From Leptolyngbya sp. O-77 (GTDB lineage Bacteria > Cyanobacteriota > Cyanobacteriia > Elainellales > Elainellaceae), in assembly GCF_001548395.1 (NCBI RefSeq), contig NZ_AP017367.1, forward strand, positions 3,447,001 through 3,511,000: a stretch of 64,000 nt of DNA, written 5' to 3'. Position 1 is the first letter of the stretch; each line of letters starts with the position of its first letter. The notes under the pieces were generated by a model. It worked only from the letters and a program-made list of their open reading frames with translations. It had not been told where the DNA came from and did not search any database. The position numbers were made by a program, and so were the translations under genes. Shown here in pieces: positions 44,472 to 52,808 of the stretch.

Positions 44472-45254
44472 GTGAAGGTGCGCGGCTATGGGCGAGAAAC
44501 GCTGGCAGTGGCGCAGCGAATTTTGCGGGAACTGGTGCGTCGGGGGCGATCGCTCCTGTTTTGGACGCTGTTTCCGGTCACGATTTTGCTGCTCAACGGC
44601 TACCTGCTGACCGAATCTGGCAATCTCTCTGAAGCAGAAGCCTTTGAGCGCTGTGTGCCTGCGTCGCTGGTGGGCGCGGCCCTGTTCTTTAGCTGTTTGG
44701 GTGGCAGTGTGTCCACGGTGGTCGCAGAGCGCGAACAGCAGACCCTCAAGCGGCTGTTTATCTCGCCCCTCAGCGGCACATCTTATTTTCTCGGCATTTT
44801 TCTGGCGCACACTTACATTGGGCTGGGGCAAGCGCTGCTGATTTATGCCACTGCCAGCATCATGGGCGCAACGTTTGAGGGGTCGCCGCCGCTGAAGCTG
44901 CTGGTGATTTTGCTCAGCATTGCCAGCTACGTTGGCGTGGGCTTTATTCTGGGGACGCAGTTTGCCCGCCGCACGGAAGACGTGAATGCGCTGGTGGCGA
45001 CCTTTGGCGTGCCGCTACTAATTTTAGGTGGCGCGTTTGTGCCGACGCAGTTTTTCCCGGACGCGCTGCTGAATCTGGCAGCGTTCAACCCAGTGTTTCA
45101 CATGATTGAGGCGCTGGCCGGCGTGTCCGTGGCGGATGGGGAACGAGCTGAGGTGGGGCTACATCTGCGATTTCTGGCTGGCTTTGCGGCTGCTGTGGTT
45201 GCCGGGGGCTGGTTGGCCTATCGCCGCATGGTGCGGGTCGAGAGGAGGCTGTAG
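44472..45254 (+). CDS. ABC-2 type transporter permease
   Basis: About 260 residues with six hydrophobic segments, an exporter permease. A GTG start at 44472 is chosen because TTAGGAG precedes it and the protein then begins MKVRGYGRETLAVAQRILRE; the frame is open to 44430. AEREQQTLKRLFISPLSGTS is the conserved cytoplasmic signature of ABC-2 permeases, and LLILGGAFVPTQFFPDALLN followed by LAAFNPVFHMIEAL the usual C-terminal one. The ATPase gene begins four bases after its stop, so the two form one transporter. The substrate is unknown (drug or lipid export is typical). Confidence 0.9.
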   Translation: MKVRGYGRETLAVAQRILRELVRRGRSLLFWTLFPVTILLLNGYLLTESGNLSEAEAFERCVPASLVGAALFFSCLGGSVSTVVAEREQQTLKRLFISPLSGTSYFLGIFLAHTYIGLGQALLIYATASIMGATFEGSPPLKLLVILLSIASYVGVGFILGTQFARRTEDVNALVATFGVPLLILGGAFVPTQFFPDALLNLAAFNPVFHMIEALAGVSVADGERAEVGLHLRFLAGFAAAVVAGGWLAYRRMVRVERRL

Positions 45255-45258
45255 CACA

Positions 45259-46167
45259 GTGCTGCATCTAGAAACGCTGACCAAAACCTACGGCGATCGC
45301 CCCGTTTTGCAAAATCTAACGCTGGACGTTCGTCCCGGCGAGGTGTATGGCCTGCTGGGGCCCAACGGTGCGGGCAAAACCACCACTATCAATCTGATTT
45401 GCAACCTGCTGCAACCCGACAGCGGCCGCATTACGATCGACGGCATTCCTGTCTCGGATGCCACCAAGCGGCTGATCGGCATCGTGCCTCAGGAAAACCT
45501 GCTGTATCGATCGCTCACCTGTGCCGAAAATCTAGACTTTTTTGCGCGAATTTATGCCGTTCCCAGGGAAAAGCGGGATTTCCGGATTGCCACCTGTCTG
45601 GCGGCGGTGAACCTGCTCGATCGCGCTAACTCCCCTGTAGAAACCCTCAGCGGCGGGATGCAGCGGCGGCTGAGTCTGGCGATCGCCCTGGTGCATCAGC
45701 CCAGACTCGTGATTTTGGATGAACCCACCACCGGACTCGACATCGAAGCCCGCTATGAACTGTGGGAACTGATCCGTCGTCTGCGCGACCAGGGCATTAC
45801 CACCCTGCTGACCACCCACCTGCTGGAAGAGGCCGAACGCCTCTGCCATCGCATTGGCATTCTCAAAGGCGGCCGCCTGTTGGCCGAGGGAACCCTGGCA
45901 GAACTGCGGCGCTACGTACCAGCCCAGGAGGTGGTGCTGGTGCAAACAACGGAGGAAGAGAGGGCGATCGCCCGCGCCCAGCAACTCGGCTTTCCCTGCC
46001 GCCGCTACGGCAACGACCTCACCTTCTGGCTGCCCGCCTACCTGGACATGCAGGATATCATCGCCTGCTTTGAGGGCATTTCCCTCGATTCGGTCTGTCG
46101 GCAACCCGTGGGGCTATCGCACATTTACATGGAAGTGACCCAGCTTGGCGCAGCGCCTCTGAACTGA
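45259..46167 (+). CDS. ABC transporter ATP-binding protein
   Basis: A 302-residue ATPase energising the permease just upstream. Walker A GLLGPNGAGKTTTINLI, Q-loop IGIVPQENLLYRSLT, signature LSGGMQRRLSLAIALVHQPR, Walker B LVILDEPTTGLD and the switch TTLLTTHLLEEAERL are all intact. The GTG at 45259 (MLHLETLTKTYGDRPVLQNL) is preceded by AGAGGAGGCTGTAGCACA, whose AGGAGG lies inside the permease gene; the frame is open further upstream but only as permease overlap. A C-terminal extension of ~80 residues is typical of the CcmA/NodI-like group. Confidence 0.94.
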   Translation: MLHLETLTKTYGDRPVLQNLTLDVRPGEVYGLLGPNGAGKTTTINLICNLLQPDSGRITIDGIPVSDATKRLIGIVPQENLLYRSLTCAENLDFFARIYAVPREKRDFRIATCLAAVNLLDRANSPVETLSGGMQRRLSLAIALVHQPRLVILDEPTTGLDIEARYELWELIRRLRDQGITTLLTTHLLEEAERLCHRIGILKGGRLLAEGTLAELRRYVPAQEVVLVQTTEEERAIARAQQLGFPCRRYGNDLTFWLPAYLDMQDIIACFEGISLDSVCRQPVGLSHIYMEVTQLGAAPLN

Positions 46168-46275
46168 AGAAAAAGGAAGAAGGAAGAACGAAAAAGGAAG
46201 AACGAAAACCTGCTCTTCTCTCTTCGTTTTTCTCTCTTCTCTCTTCGTTTTTCTCTCTTCTCTCTTCTCTCACCT
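46167..46275. repeat. Purine-rich and pyrimidine-rich mirror tract
   Basis: GAAGAAAAAGGAAGAAGGAA and GAACGAAAA runs are followed by repeated CTCTTCGTTTTTCTC units, so the two halves can pair as a long hairpin between convergent genes. Similar GAAGAACGAA tracts occur at 14897-14930 and 61086-61145. It may act as a two-way terminator; this is inference. Confidence 0.6.
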
Positions 46276-46277
46276 AC

Positions 46278-48128
46278 TTACCTCACGGCCTGCTTCTGGT
46301 TGGCAATCAGCGCATGGGCGATCGCAAAGTCTTCCTGCGTAATGTGGAGCGCACTCGGATCAGGGTTTCCGGCTGCTCGGTGGCGGCGAATGGCTTGCAG
46401 GGCGGCTTGGTTGCTCAGCAGCGCTAGGTCTGCGCCGTTCCAGCCATCCGTTTGGGCGGCCCAGTGGGATAGATCGACGTGCAACAGGGGGCGATCGCCA
46501 TTATGCACCGTCAGAATTTCCAAACGGCTGGCGGCATCGGGCAGGTCAATCTTGAGCTGGAGATCCAGCCGTCCAGACCGCATCAGCGCTGGGTCGAGGG
46601 CATCGGGTCGATTCGTCGCTGCCACCAGCAGGACATTGGTGCAGCTCTGCAAGCCGTCGAGTTCGGTCAAGAGCTGACCCACGACGCGATCGCCCACGCC
46701 CGAATCGCCCTGGAAACTGCCCCGCACCGGAGCCAGCGTGTCGATCTCGTCGATAAACACCACGCAGGGAGCCGCCTGCCGCGCCTTGGCAAACAGTTCC
46801 CGGACGGCTTGCTCGGCCGCGCCGACCCACTTGCTCAGGAGTTCGGGCCCGTTCACTGCAATGAAGTTGGCGCGGGCCTGGGTGGCGATCGCCTTTGCCA
46901 GCAGGGTTTTCCCGGTTCCTGGCGGGCCCCACAGCAGGATGCCCCTCGGAGCCGTCGCCCCCGTGCGCCGATACAGATCGGGATAGAGCAGTGCGCCCTC
47001 CACCGATTCTTGCAGGGTTTGCTTGACGCTCTCTAGCCCGCCGATGTCGTCCCAGCGCACGTCCGGTGACTCCACCTCCACTGACCGCAGCACCGAGGGA
47101 CGAATCTCCTGCGCCGCCTGCAAAAAGTCTGCCTGGGTAATATGCAAATCGGCGGGAACCGGGGCACTGAGGCTGGGCACTTGCCGCCGCAGGGCCAGAT
47201 AGGCAGCCTTCTGGCACAGCGCCTTCAGGTCTGCCCCCACCATGCCCACCGAAAGCTCGGCGATCGCCCCCAAGTCCACGTTTTGCAAGGGCATGGCGCG
47301 GGTCTGGATCTGTAAAATCTCCAGCCGTCCATCGCGGTCGGGCACGCGAAACTGCACTTCTCGGTCAAATCGGCCGGGTCGCCGCAGGGCCGGGTCGAGG
47401 TGATCGGGTCGATTCGTCGCCGCCAGCACGATCACGCCTTGCGACTTGGCAAAGCCGTCCATCAGGCTCAACAACTGCGCCACCAGCCGCTTTTCCACCT
47501 CGCCTTCCACTTTGGCCCGGTCGGGCGCGAGGCTGTCGATTTCGTCGATAAACACAATGCAAGGCGCGGACTTTGCCGCTTTCTCAAATACGCCCCGCAG
47601 TCGCGCCTCTGCCTCGCCGTAGTATTTCCCGATCACCTCCGGCCCGACTAGGGCGATATAGCTCACCCCCAGTTCCTCCGCCAGCGCCCGCGCCGTCAGG
47701 GTTTTGCCTGTGCCCGGTGGCCCCACCAGCAGCACGCCCCGCGTCGGCTCCAGCCCCAGCTTTTGCAGCAGGTCAGGGCGCTTCAGCGGCAGTTCCACCT
47801 GCTCGCGCAGTTCCCGCAGCACCTCGCCTAGCCCGCCCAGGTCTTGCAGCGATGCGGTTGGCGCTTCTCCCGGTGCTTCCACGGGCGGCGTGTCGGGGGC
47901 AGCATCGGATGCGGCATTGGGTGCGGCATTGGGGCGGACACGGCTGGTTCCAACTCCCGCTCCCCCGGTCGGACTGCCCGTGCGGGGAATGTTGCCCTGG
48001 CGCGGAATATTCCCCAGCGGACGGCTATGGATCTGCACGTCGGTCTTGAGTTCGCCGCTGGCGGCTTTTGCTTCGAGGGCTTTGGCCAGTTCTAGCAGTT
48101 GCTCAAATCCCTTAAACAGGTCGCTCAT
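46278..48128 (-). CDS. CDC48-like double AAA+ ATPase
   Basis: A 616-residue hexameric unfoldase-type ATPase. After an N-terminal helical part and a Gly/Pro/Ala-rich linker (to about residue 95) there are two AAA modules. D1 has Walker A GPPGTGKTLTARALAEELGV and Walker B CIVFIDEIDSLAPDRAKVEG. D2 has GPPGTGKTLLAKAIATQARA and CVVFIDEIDTLAPVRGSFQG, with arginine-finger segments ATNRPDHLDPALRRPGRFDR and ATNRPDALDPALMRSGRLDL. It lacks the classical CDC48 N-domain; the different N-terminus suggests different adaptors. Start MSDLFKGFEQLLELAKALEA. Monocistronic, convergent with the ABC operon. Confidence 0.92.
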   Translation of the reverse strand: MSDLFKGFEQLLELAKALEAKAASGELKTDVQIHSRPLGNIPRQGNIPRTGSPTGGAGVGTSRVRPNAAPNAASDAAPDTPPVEAPGEAPTASLQDLGGLGEVLRELREQVELPLKRPDLLQKLGLEPTRGVLLVGPPGTGKTLTARALAEELGVSYIALVGPEVIGKYYGEAEARLRGVFEKAAKSAPCIVFIDEIDSLAPDRAKVEGEVEKRLVAQLLSLMDGFAKSQGVIVLAATNRPDHLDPALRRPGRFDREVQFRVPDRDGRLEILQIQTRAMPLQNVDLGAIAELSVGMVGADLKALCQKAAYLALRRQVPSLSAPVPADLHITQADFLQAAQEIRPSVLRSVEVESPDVRWDDIGGLESVKQTLQESVEGALLYPDLYRRTGATAPRGILLWGPPGTGKTLLAKAIATQARANFIAVNGPELLSKWVGAAEQAVRELFAKARQAAPCVVFIDEIDTLAPVRGSFQGDSGVGDRVVGQLLTELDGLQSCTNVLLVAATNRPDALDPALMRSGRLDLQLKIDLPDAASRLEILTVHNGDRPLLHVDLSHWAAQTDGWNGADLALLSNQAALQAIRRHRAAGNPDPSALHITQEDFAIAHALIANQKQAVR

Positions 48129-48237
48129 GGTTGCGATCGCCCCAATTTGGCGAATGGGTCACGTTTCTTCATTTAGTCATCCCAGCGGGTGGGGAACCCT
48201 AACGAGTGGGGCACAAGCGTAATACGGCGTTACGTTC

Positions 48238-48430
48238 GATCCCCCCTAACCCCCCTTAAGCAAGGGGGGAACCGAGCCGCCCTCCGGAAGTCCCCCTTAG
48301 TAAGGGGGATTTAGGGGGATCGGCTCGGATGCGAGGCACTTGGAGATCCCCCCTAGCCCCCCTTAAGCAAGGGGGGAACCAACCTGCTCCGGAAGTCCCC
48401 CTGACTAAGGGGGATTTAGGGGGATCGAGC
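48238..48430. repeat. Tandem palindromic intergenic repeats
   Basis: Two alternating units: CCCCCCTAACCCCCCTTAAG with CAAGGGGGGAACC (48240-48272 and 48348-48382), and GGAAGTCCCCCTTAGTAAGG with GGGATTTAGGGGGATC (48286-48320 and 48393-48426). Same family as the repeats around the IS elements but a distinct subtype (TTAAGCAAGG core). Confidence 0.8.
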
Positions 48431-48440
48431 CTTTCAGACC

Positions 48441-48496
48441 TAACCCCCAACCCCTAACCCCCAACCCCTAACCCCTAATCCCCAACCCCTAACCCC
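48441..48496. repeat. Heptanucleotide array, eight YAACCCC units
   Basis: TAACCCC and CAACCCC alternate (with one TAATCCC) for eight perfect 7-bp steps, ending six bases before the ATG of the ArsA gene. The complementary strand is a run of GGGGTTA/GGGGTTG, able in principle to form a G-quadruplex. It is a member of the short tandemly repeated repetitive sequences known in filamentous cyanobacteria. Confidence 0.9.
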
Positions 48497-48502
48497 TGCT
48501 AT

Positions 48503-50434
48503 ATGTATCCATTTGACTCTGTGCGTCTGCTGATGGTCAGCGGCAAGGGCGGCGTGGGCAAGACAACGCTTTCCTGTGCGATCGCCCGCCATTGGGGCAA
48601 GCGATTTCCCGACGAGCGCGTGCTGCTAATTTCCACCGACCCAGCCCATTCCCTGGGCGATGTGCTGCTGACGGAGGTGACAGACGAAGCGCGATCGCTC
48701 GCTGATTTGCCAAACGTCCAGACCCGCGCCCTGGATGCGGCAGCCCTGCTGGCAAAGTTTAAAGCCCGCTACGGGTCGGTGCTGGAGCTATTGGTGGAAC
48801 GCGGCAGCTTTGTCGAAGGCGCAGACCTCAGCCCCGTGTGGGATTTGGGCTTTCCGGGGCTGGACGAACTCATGAGTTTACTGGAAATTCAGCGCATTCT
48901 AGAAGACGGCGAGAGCGACCGAATTGTAGTAGACATGGCCCCCAGCGGACACACGCTCAACCTGTTTGGGCTAATGGACTTTTTGGATCAGTTCCTGGCC
49001 GCCCTCAGCCTGTTTCAGGAAAAGCATCGAGTCATGCAGCAGACCTTCACCGGAGCGCACACCGCCGACGCAGCCGATGAGTTTTTGGCAGAGATGCAAA
49101 CGCGCCTATCCCACGGTCGCGCCCTGCTGCAAGATGCCACCCGCACTGCCTGCCTTGCTGTCGCCATCCCGGAACCGATGAGCTACCAGGAAACCCGACG
49201 GTTTCTGGAGTCCCTCGACACGCTCCGCATTCCCATTGGCGGCCTTGTTGTCAATCGCGTCTTGTCCGACAGCCAGCCCAGTGAGGGCGATTCGCGTAGC
49301 GATTCCTATGGAAATCGCCTCTGCGAACAGGCTGACCTCCTGGAAAAGTTCGCCGCCCTCTGCCCCGATCCTCCGCTGCTCATCCTGCCCCAGCAGCCCA
49401 CCGAACCCGTCGGCCTCGAAGCCCTCGACAGGCTCCTGCCCCAACTCCTGCCCCACACCCTCGCGCCACTGCCCCCGGTTTCGCTACCCGTCGCGCCATC
49501 GACCCTTCACCCGATTCCGCCATCGCTTCCCGATTTTTTAGACCTCCACCGTCGTCTTCTGATCATCGGCGGCAAGGGCGGAGTCGGGAAGACAACCCTC
49601 TCAGGGGCGATCGCCCAGGGCATGGCCCAACGCCATCCCCAGCAGCGGGTGCGGGTCATCTCCATCGACCCGGCCCATTCCTTGGGCGATGCCTTTGGAA
49701 CCGTGCTGGGGCATGATCCGACTGATCTTTTGCCCAACCTCAGCGCCCAGGAAATCGATGCAGACACCCTGCTACATCAGTTTCGGGAAGATTATCTGTG
49801 GGAATTGGCGGAGATGATGAGCGGCGACACGGGCGACGACGCGCTGCAAATCGCCTACGGGCCGCAGGCCTGGCGACAGATCGTGTCCCAGGCGCTCCCC
49901 GGCATCGACGAGATGCTGGCGCTGATCGCCGTGATTGACCTGCTGGAGGAGGGCAGCCAGGATTTGGTGATTTTGGACACGGCCCCGACCGGGCATCTGC
50001 TGCGCTTTTTGGAAATGCCGACAGCGCTGAATGACTGGCTCGGCTGGATTTTCAAGCTCTGGCTGAAATATCAGGACGTGGTGGGGCGGGTGGATTTGAT
50101 GAGCCGTTTGCGGACGCTGCGGCAGCGCGTGGTGAAGGCGCAAAAGCTGCTGAAAGATCCCAGCTTTACGGAATTTATCGGCGTGGCGCAAAATCAGTCG
50201 GCGATCCTGGCAGAAGCGGCCCGCCTGACGGATTCGCTCAGGGCGCTGGGCATTCAGCAGACCTATCTAGTGCATAACCGCTACGTGCCGGGTCAGGAGA
50301 TTCCTGCGGCGCAGTTTCCGGGGCAAACCATTGTGCGGCTGGCCAGTCTGCCCAGGGGAATTCCGCCGCAGGAGCTAATTCAGCTTGCCGCCACGCTCCT
50401 CTTCGAGCCGTTGCCATCAATTAATTTGGGTTAG
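48503..50434 (+). CDS. Two-domain ArsA/Get3-like ATPase
   Basis: A 643-residue deviant-Walker ATPase with duplicated domains. Domain 1 has P-loop MVSGKGGVGKTTLSCAIARH and LISTDPAHSLGDVLL; domain 2 has IIGGKGGVGKTTLSGAIAQG and VISIDPAHSLGDAFG. Switch segments are VVDMAPSGHTLNLFGLMDF and VILDTAPTGHLLRFLEMPTA. Arsenite-pump ArsA has Cys metal ligands, and I see no clear equivalent here, so an arsenite role is doubtful; tail-anchored-protein targeting or an unknown chaperone role fits as well. No arsB or arsR is nearby. No ribosome site is evident because the heptamer array abuts the ATG. Confidence 0.88.
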   Translation: MYPFDSVRLLMVSGKGGVGKTTLSCAIARHWGKRFPDERVLLISTDPAHSLGDVLLTEVTDEARSLADLPNVQTRALDAAALLAKFKARYGSVLELLVERGSFVEGADLSPVWDLGFPGLDELMSLLEIQRILEDGESDRIVVDMAPSGHTLNLFGLMDFLDQFLAALSLFQEKHRVMQQTFTGAHTADAADEFLAEMQTRLSHGRALLQDATRTACLAVAIPEPMSYQETRRFLESLDTLRIPIGGLVVNRVLSDSQPSEGDSRSDSYGNRLCEQADLLEKFAALCPDPPLLILPQQPTEPVGLEALDRLLPQLLPHTLAPLPPVSLPVAPSTLHPIPPSLPDFLDLHRRLLIIGGKGGVGKTTLSGAIAQGMAQRHPQQRVRVISIDPAHSLGDAFGTVLGHDPTDLLPNLSAQEIDADTLLHQFREDYLWELAEMMSGDTGDDALQIAYGPQAWRQIVSQALPGIDEMLALIAVIDLLEEGSQDLVILDTAPTGHLLRFLEMPTALNDWLGWIFKLWLKYQDVVGRVDLMSRLRTLRQRVVKAQKLLKDPSFTEFIGVAQNQSAILAEAARLTDSLRALGIQQTYLVHNRYVPGQEIPAAQFPGQTIVRLASLPRGIPPQELIQLAATLLFEPLPSINLG

Positions 50435-50457
50435 CTTGGATAATTTAGGGGCTGCGG

Positions 50458-51234
50458 CTAGCTACCCCCGACCCCCCGCAGCGCCAAGTCTGCACAAAAA
50501 TGGGCCAGCATTGCCGCCTCTAGCCCAAGCTTCCAGTAAAGCGCCCCAAAGACGAGTCCCAGCAGCCCGTTTAGCAGCAGCGATCGCCCAATCACCACCC
50601 CCGTCAGCGGCCAGACTGCGGCGGCGGCAGGCAAATGCCCCAGTCCAAACAGCAGCGACGAGAGGGCGATCGCCATCCCAAATATCCAACTGGGTGGCGA
50701 CGCGGGACGTGCTGCCAGCCGCCACAGTGTCCAGGCAATCAGGGTCATTAGCCCCAGCCGCAGCCACAGTTCTTCAGTGATTCCGCCGTAAATGCTGGCC
50801 AGTAGCCCTTTCCACAGATCCACCTGGGGCAGGGCGGCGGCAGAACCCGCCAGCGGGTCTGGCATCCACGGCTGAAACAGGATGTCCAGTCCCAGAATTG
50901 CCAGCCCGCCCAAACAGCCGAGGAGGGCAACGCCGAGCCAGCGATGACGGGGCACAGGGGGCGCGGGACTGCCCGTTAGCCAGGCGCGAGCCAGTGGTGA
51001 ATCCAATTCTAGCGATCGCCCCAGCCGCAGCCCCAGCCAGCCCAACGGCCACAACACCAGGCCGGTTTGGACAGCCTGCCCCAGGGCGACGACCGACAGC
51101 GGCACCGCCAGATCCTTAGGCAGAGGGGCGATCGCCATCAGGTAGGGAAAAGCAGCCAGCACCCCCAACGCGCCCAGGATGGCCCAAAATAGAGCAATTT
51201 TTGTGTTTGGCTTGGTCTTCCAGGTTCTTTGCAT
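50458..51234 (-). CDS. CPBP-family intramembrane protease (CAAX-like)
   Basis: A 258-residue membrane protein with about seven hydrophobic helices. Glutamate motif ITEELWLRLGLMTLI, then SSLLFGLGHLPAAAAVWPLT and the final LEAAMLAHFCADLALRG supply the EE...H...H pattern of the Abi/CPBP glutamic proteases. The family includes bacteriocin-immunity and prenyl-protein-processing-like enzymes; the target here is unknown. Start MQRTWKTKPNTKIALFWAIL. Convergent with the ArsA-like gene, 23 bp apart. Confidence 0.88.
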   Translation of the reverse strand: MQRTWKTKPNTKIALFWAILGALGVLAAFPYLMAIAPLPKDLAVPLSVVALGQAVQTGLVLWPLGWLGLRLGRSLELDSPLARAWLTGSPAPPVPRHRWLGVALLGCLGGLAILGLDILFQPWMPDPLAGSAAALPQVDLWKGLLASIYGGITEELWLRLGLMTLIAWTLWRLAARPASPPSWIFGMAIALSSLLFGLGHLPAAAAVWPLTGVVIGRSLLLNGLLGLVFGALYWKLGLEAAMLAHFCADLALRGVGGS

Positions 51235-51268
51235 GTAAACTGCGCCCGACCGTGGGCATGAATTTTAG

Positions 51269-51361
51269 TAGGACTTACGCAGTTGGACGATTTCTCGCGG
51301 GCTGCGCCCGCGAGAAATCGTCCAAAACCCAAAAAGTTTAATCGCAAGTGCGTAAGTCCTA
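51269..51361. mobile_element. 93-bp MITE-like palindromic element
   Basis: Perfect 13-bp terminal inverted repeats TAGGACTTACGCA (51269-51281) and TGCGTAAGTCCTA (51349-51361) enclose a perfect 17-bp stem: GGACGATTTCTCGCGGG (51285-51301) with its complement at 51307-51323, around a 5-base loop. It has no coding capacity. It fits a non-autonomous element mobilised by a transposase elsewhere. Confidence 0.8.
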
Positions 51362-51374
51362 TTTAGGTTTTGGG

Positions 51375-52607
51375 TCAGGTTTTTGGGCCAACGGCTGCAA
51401 TGGCGGCTTCGAGGGCGATCGCCACATGAGTCCAGTGGGTTCCCCCCTGGCAAAAGACCGTGTACGGCTCCCGCAGCGGCCCATCGGCAGAAAATTCCGA
51501 CGTGCTGCCGTCGATAAACGTGCCGCCTGCCATCACTAGCTCGCTCTCGTAACCGGGCATTTCCGCAGGCACAGGACTGAGGTACGACCCAATGGGGGAA
51601 TATTCCTGGATCGCCTTGCAAAAGGCAATGACCTTTTCGGGTGATCCGAGGCGAATCGCCTGGATCACATCGCGGCGGGGCGCATTGGGCAGCGGATTCA
51701 CTGGATAGCCCAACTGGTGAAACACATGGCTCGTCAGGTGGTTGCCCTTCATCGCCTCGCCCACCATCTGTGGCGCTAGGAATAGCCCCTGAAACAGCAG
51801 CCGATTTTGGTCAAAGGTCGCGCCGCCCTCACTGCCGATGCCAGGGGACGTGAGCCGACAGCAGGCTTTTTCTACCAAATCCGCCCGGCCGGCCACGTAG
51901 CCGCCTGCGGTGACGATCGTGCCGCCCGGATTTTTGATCAGCGACCCGGCGATCAGGTCTGCCCCGACGGTGGGCGGTTCGCAGTCTGCCACAAACTCGC
52001 CGTAGCAGTTGTCCACAAAGCAGACGGTATCAGGATTTTGCTGCTTTACCAGGTGGATAATTTTGGCAATGTCGTCGATGGACAGGCTTTGCCGCCAGGA
52101 ATAGCCGCAGGAGCGCTGGATCAGCACCAGTTTGGTTTCCGGGCGAATTGCAGTGGCCAAATCTGGCCAGGCGATCGCCCCTTCTGGGGTTAGTTCCAAC
52201 TGCCGATAAGACACGCCAAAGTCCTTCAGCGACCCCTGCCCCTCGCCCCGCAACCCGATGACCTCCTCCAGCGTGTCGTAGGGTGCGCCCGCCACCGCCA
52301 GCAGTTCGTCCCCCGGCCGCAGCACCCCAAACAGCGCAGAAGCGATCGCGTGCGTCCCCGACACAAACTGCACCCGCACCGCCGCCGCCTCTGCCCCCAT
52401 CACCTGGGCAAACACCCGATCCATCACCTGCCGTCCCAAATCGCCATGCCCATAGCCGCTGACGCTGGCAAAGTGATGAACCCCTACGCCGTGATGCCGA
52501 AAGGCCTCCAGCACCCGCCGCAGGTTCGCTTTTACCTGGGCATCGATGCGGGCAAAGGTAGGCTGGAGGGCGTGTTCTGCTTGGACGATTAGACTGGCAC
52601 TGAGCAT
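51375..52607 (-). CDS. Methionine gamma-lyase-like PLP enzyme (YnbB / 'aluminium resistance' family)
   Basis: A 410-residue pyridoxal-phosphate enzyme of the Cys/Met-metabolism fold-type I group. FVSGTHAIASALFGVLRPGD binds the phosphate, VCFVDNCYGEFVADCEPP holds the PLP-contacting Asp, and GSLIKNPGGTIVTAGGYVAG contains the Schiff-base Lys. The closing QGGTHWTHVAIALEAAIAAV is typical. Its reaction is unproven in most organisms. The ATG at 52607 begins MLSASLIVQAEHALQPTFAR. The MITE lies 14 bp beyond its stop, between it and the CPBP gene on the same strand. Confidence 0.9.
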   Translation of the reverse strand: MLSASLIVQAEHALQPTFARIDAQVKANLRRVLEAFRHHGVGVHHFASVSGYGHGDLGRQVMDRVFAQVMGAEAAAVRVQFVSGTHAIASALFGVLRPGDELLAVAGAPYDTLEEVIGLRGEGQGSLKDFGVSYRQLELTPEGAIAWPDLATAIRPETKLVLIQRSCGYSWRQSLSIDDIAKIIHLVKQQNPDTVCFVDNCYGEFVADCEPPTVGADLIAGSLIKNPGGTIVTAGGYVAGRADLVEKACCRLTSPGIGSEGGATFDQNRLLFQGLFLAPQMVGEAMKGNHLTSHVFHQLGYPVNPLPNAPRRDVIQAIRLGSPEKVIAFCKAIQEYSPIGSYLSPVPAEMPGYESELVMAGGTFIDGSTSEFSADGPLREPYTVFCQGGTHWTHVAIALEAAIAAVGPKT

Positions 52608-52694
52608 GATTAAGAGAGCGTTGTGCGAACAGAGGAAAAATTACACGAATCTCCTATGATGCCATGCAAAATCAGGGTTTTGCATAGAAGCATT

Positions 52695-52775
52695 GGTCTT
52701 CAAGCAAGGTTCAAGCAAGGTTCAAACAGGGTTCGGACAGTATTTCGGACAGTATTTCGGACAGTATTCCAGCAG
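52695..52775. repeat. Two short tandem repeats upstream of dtd
   Basis: AAGCAAGGTTC occurs twice, with a degenerate third AACAGGGTTC (52700-52735). GGACAGTATTTC then occurs three times (52735-52770). They sit in the 5' leader of dtd and are not part of its reading frame as annotated. Confidence 0.7.
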
Positions 52776-52808
52776 AGAGCCGTTCTGGAACAGCAAGGAG
52801 TCGGGAAA

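Noticed and set aside
48441..48496. Possible CRISPR-like or telomere array
   Set aside because: The period is 7 bp with no spacers, so it is not CRISPR. Telomere-like sequence in a bacterial chromosome is a known heptamer repeat type, not a chromosome end.
48503..50434. Arsenite efflux ATPase (arsA proper)
   Set aside because: No arsenic operon partners and no visible Cys metal site; only the broader ArsA/Get3 family is claimed.
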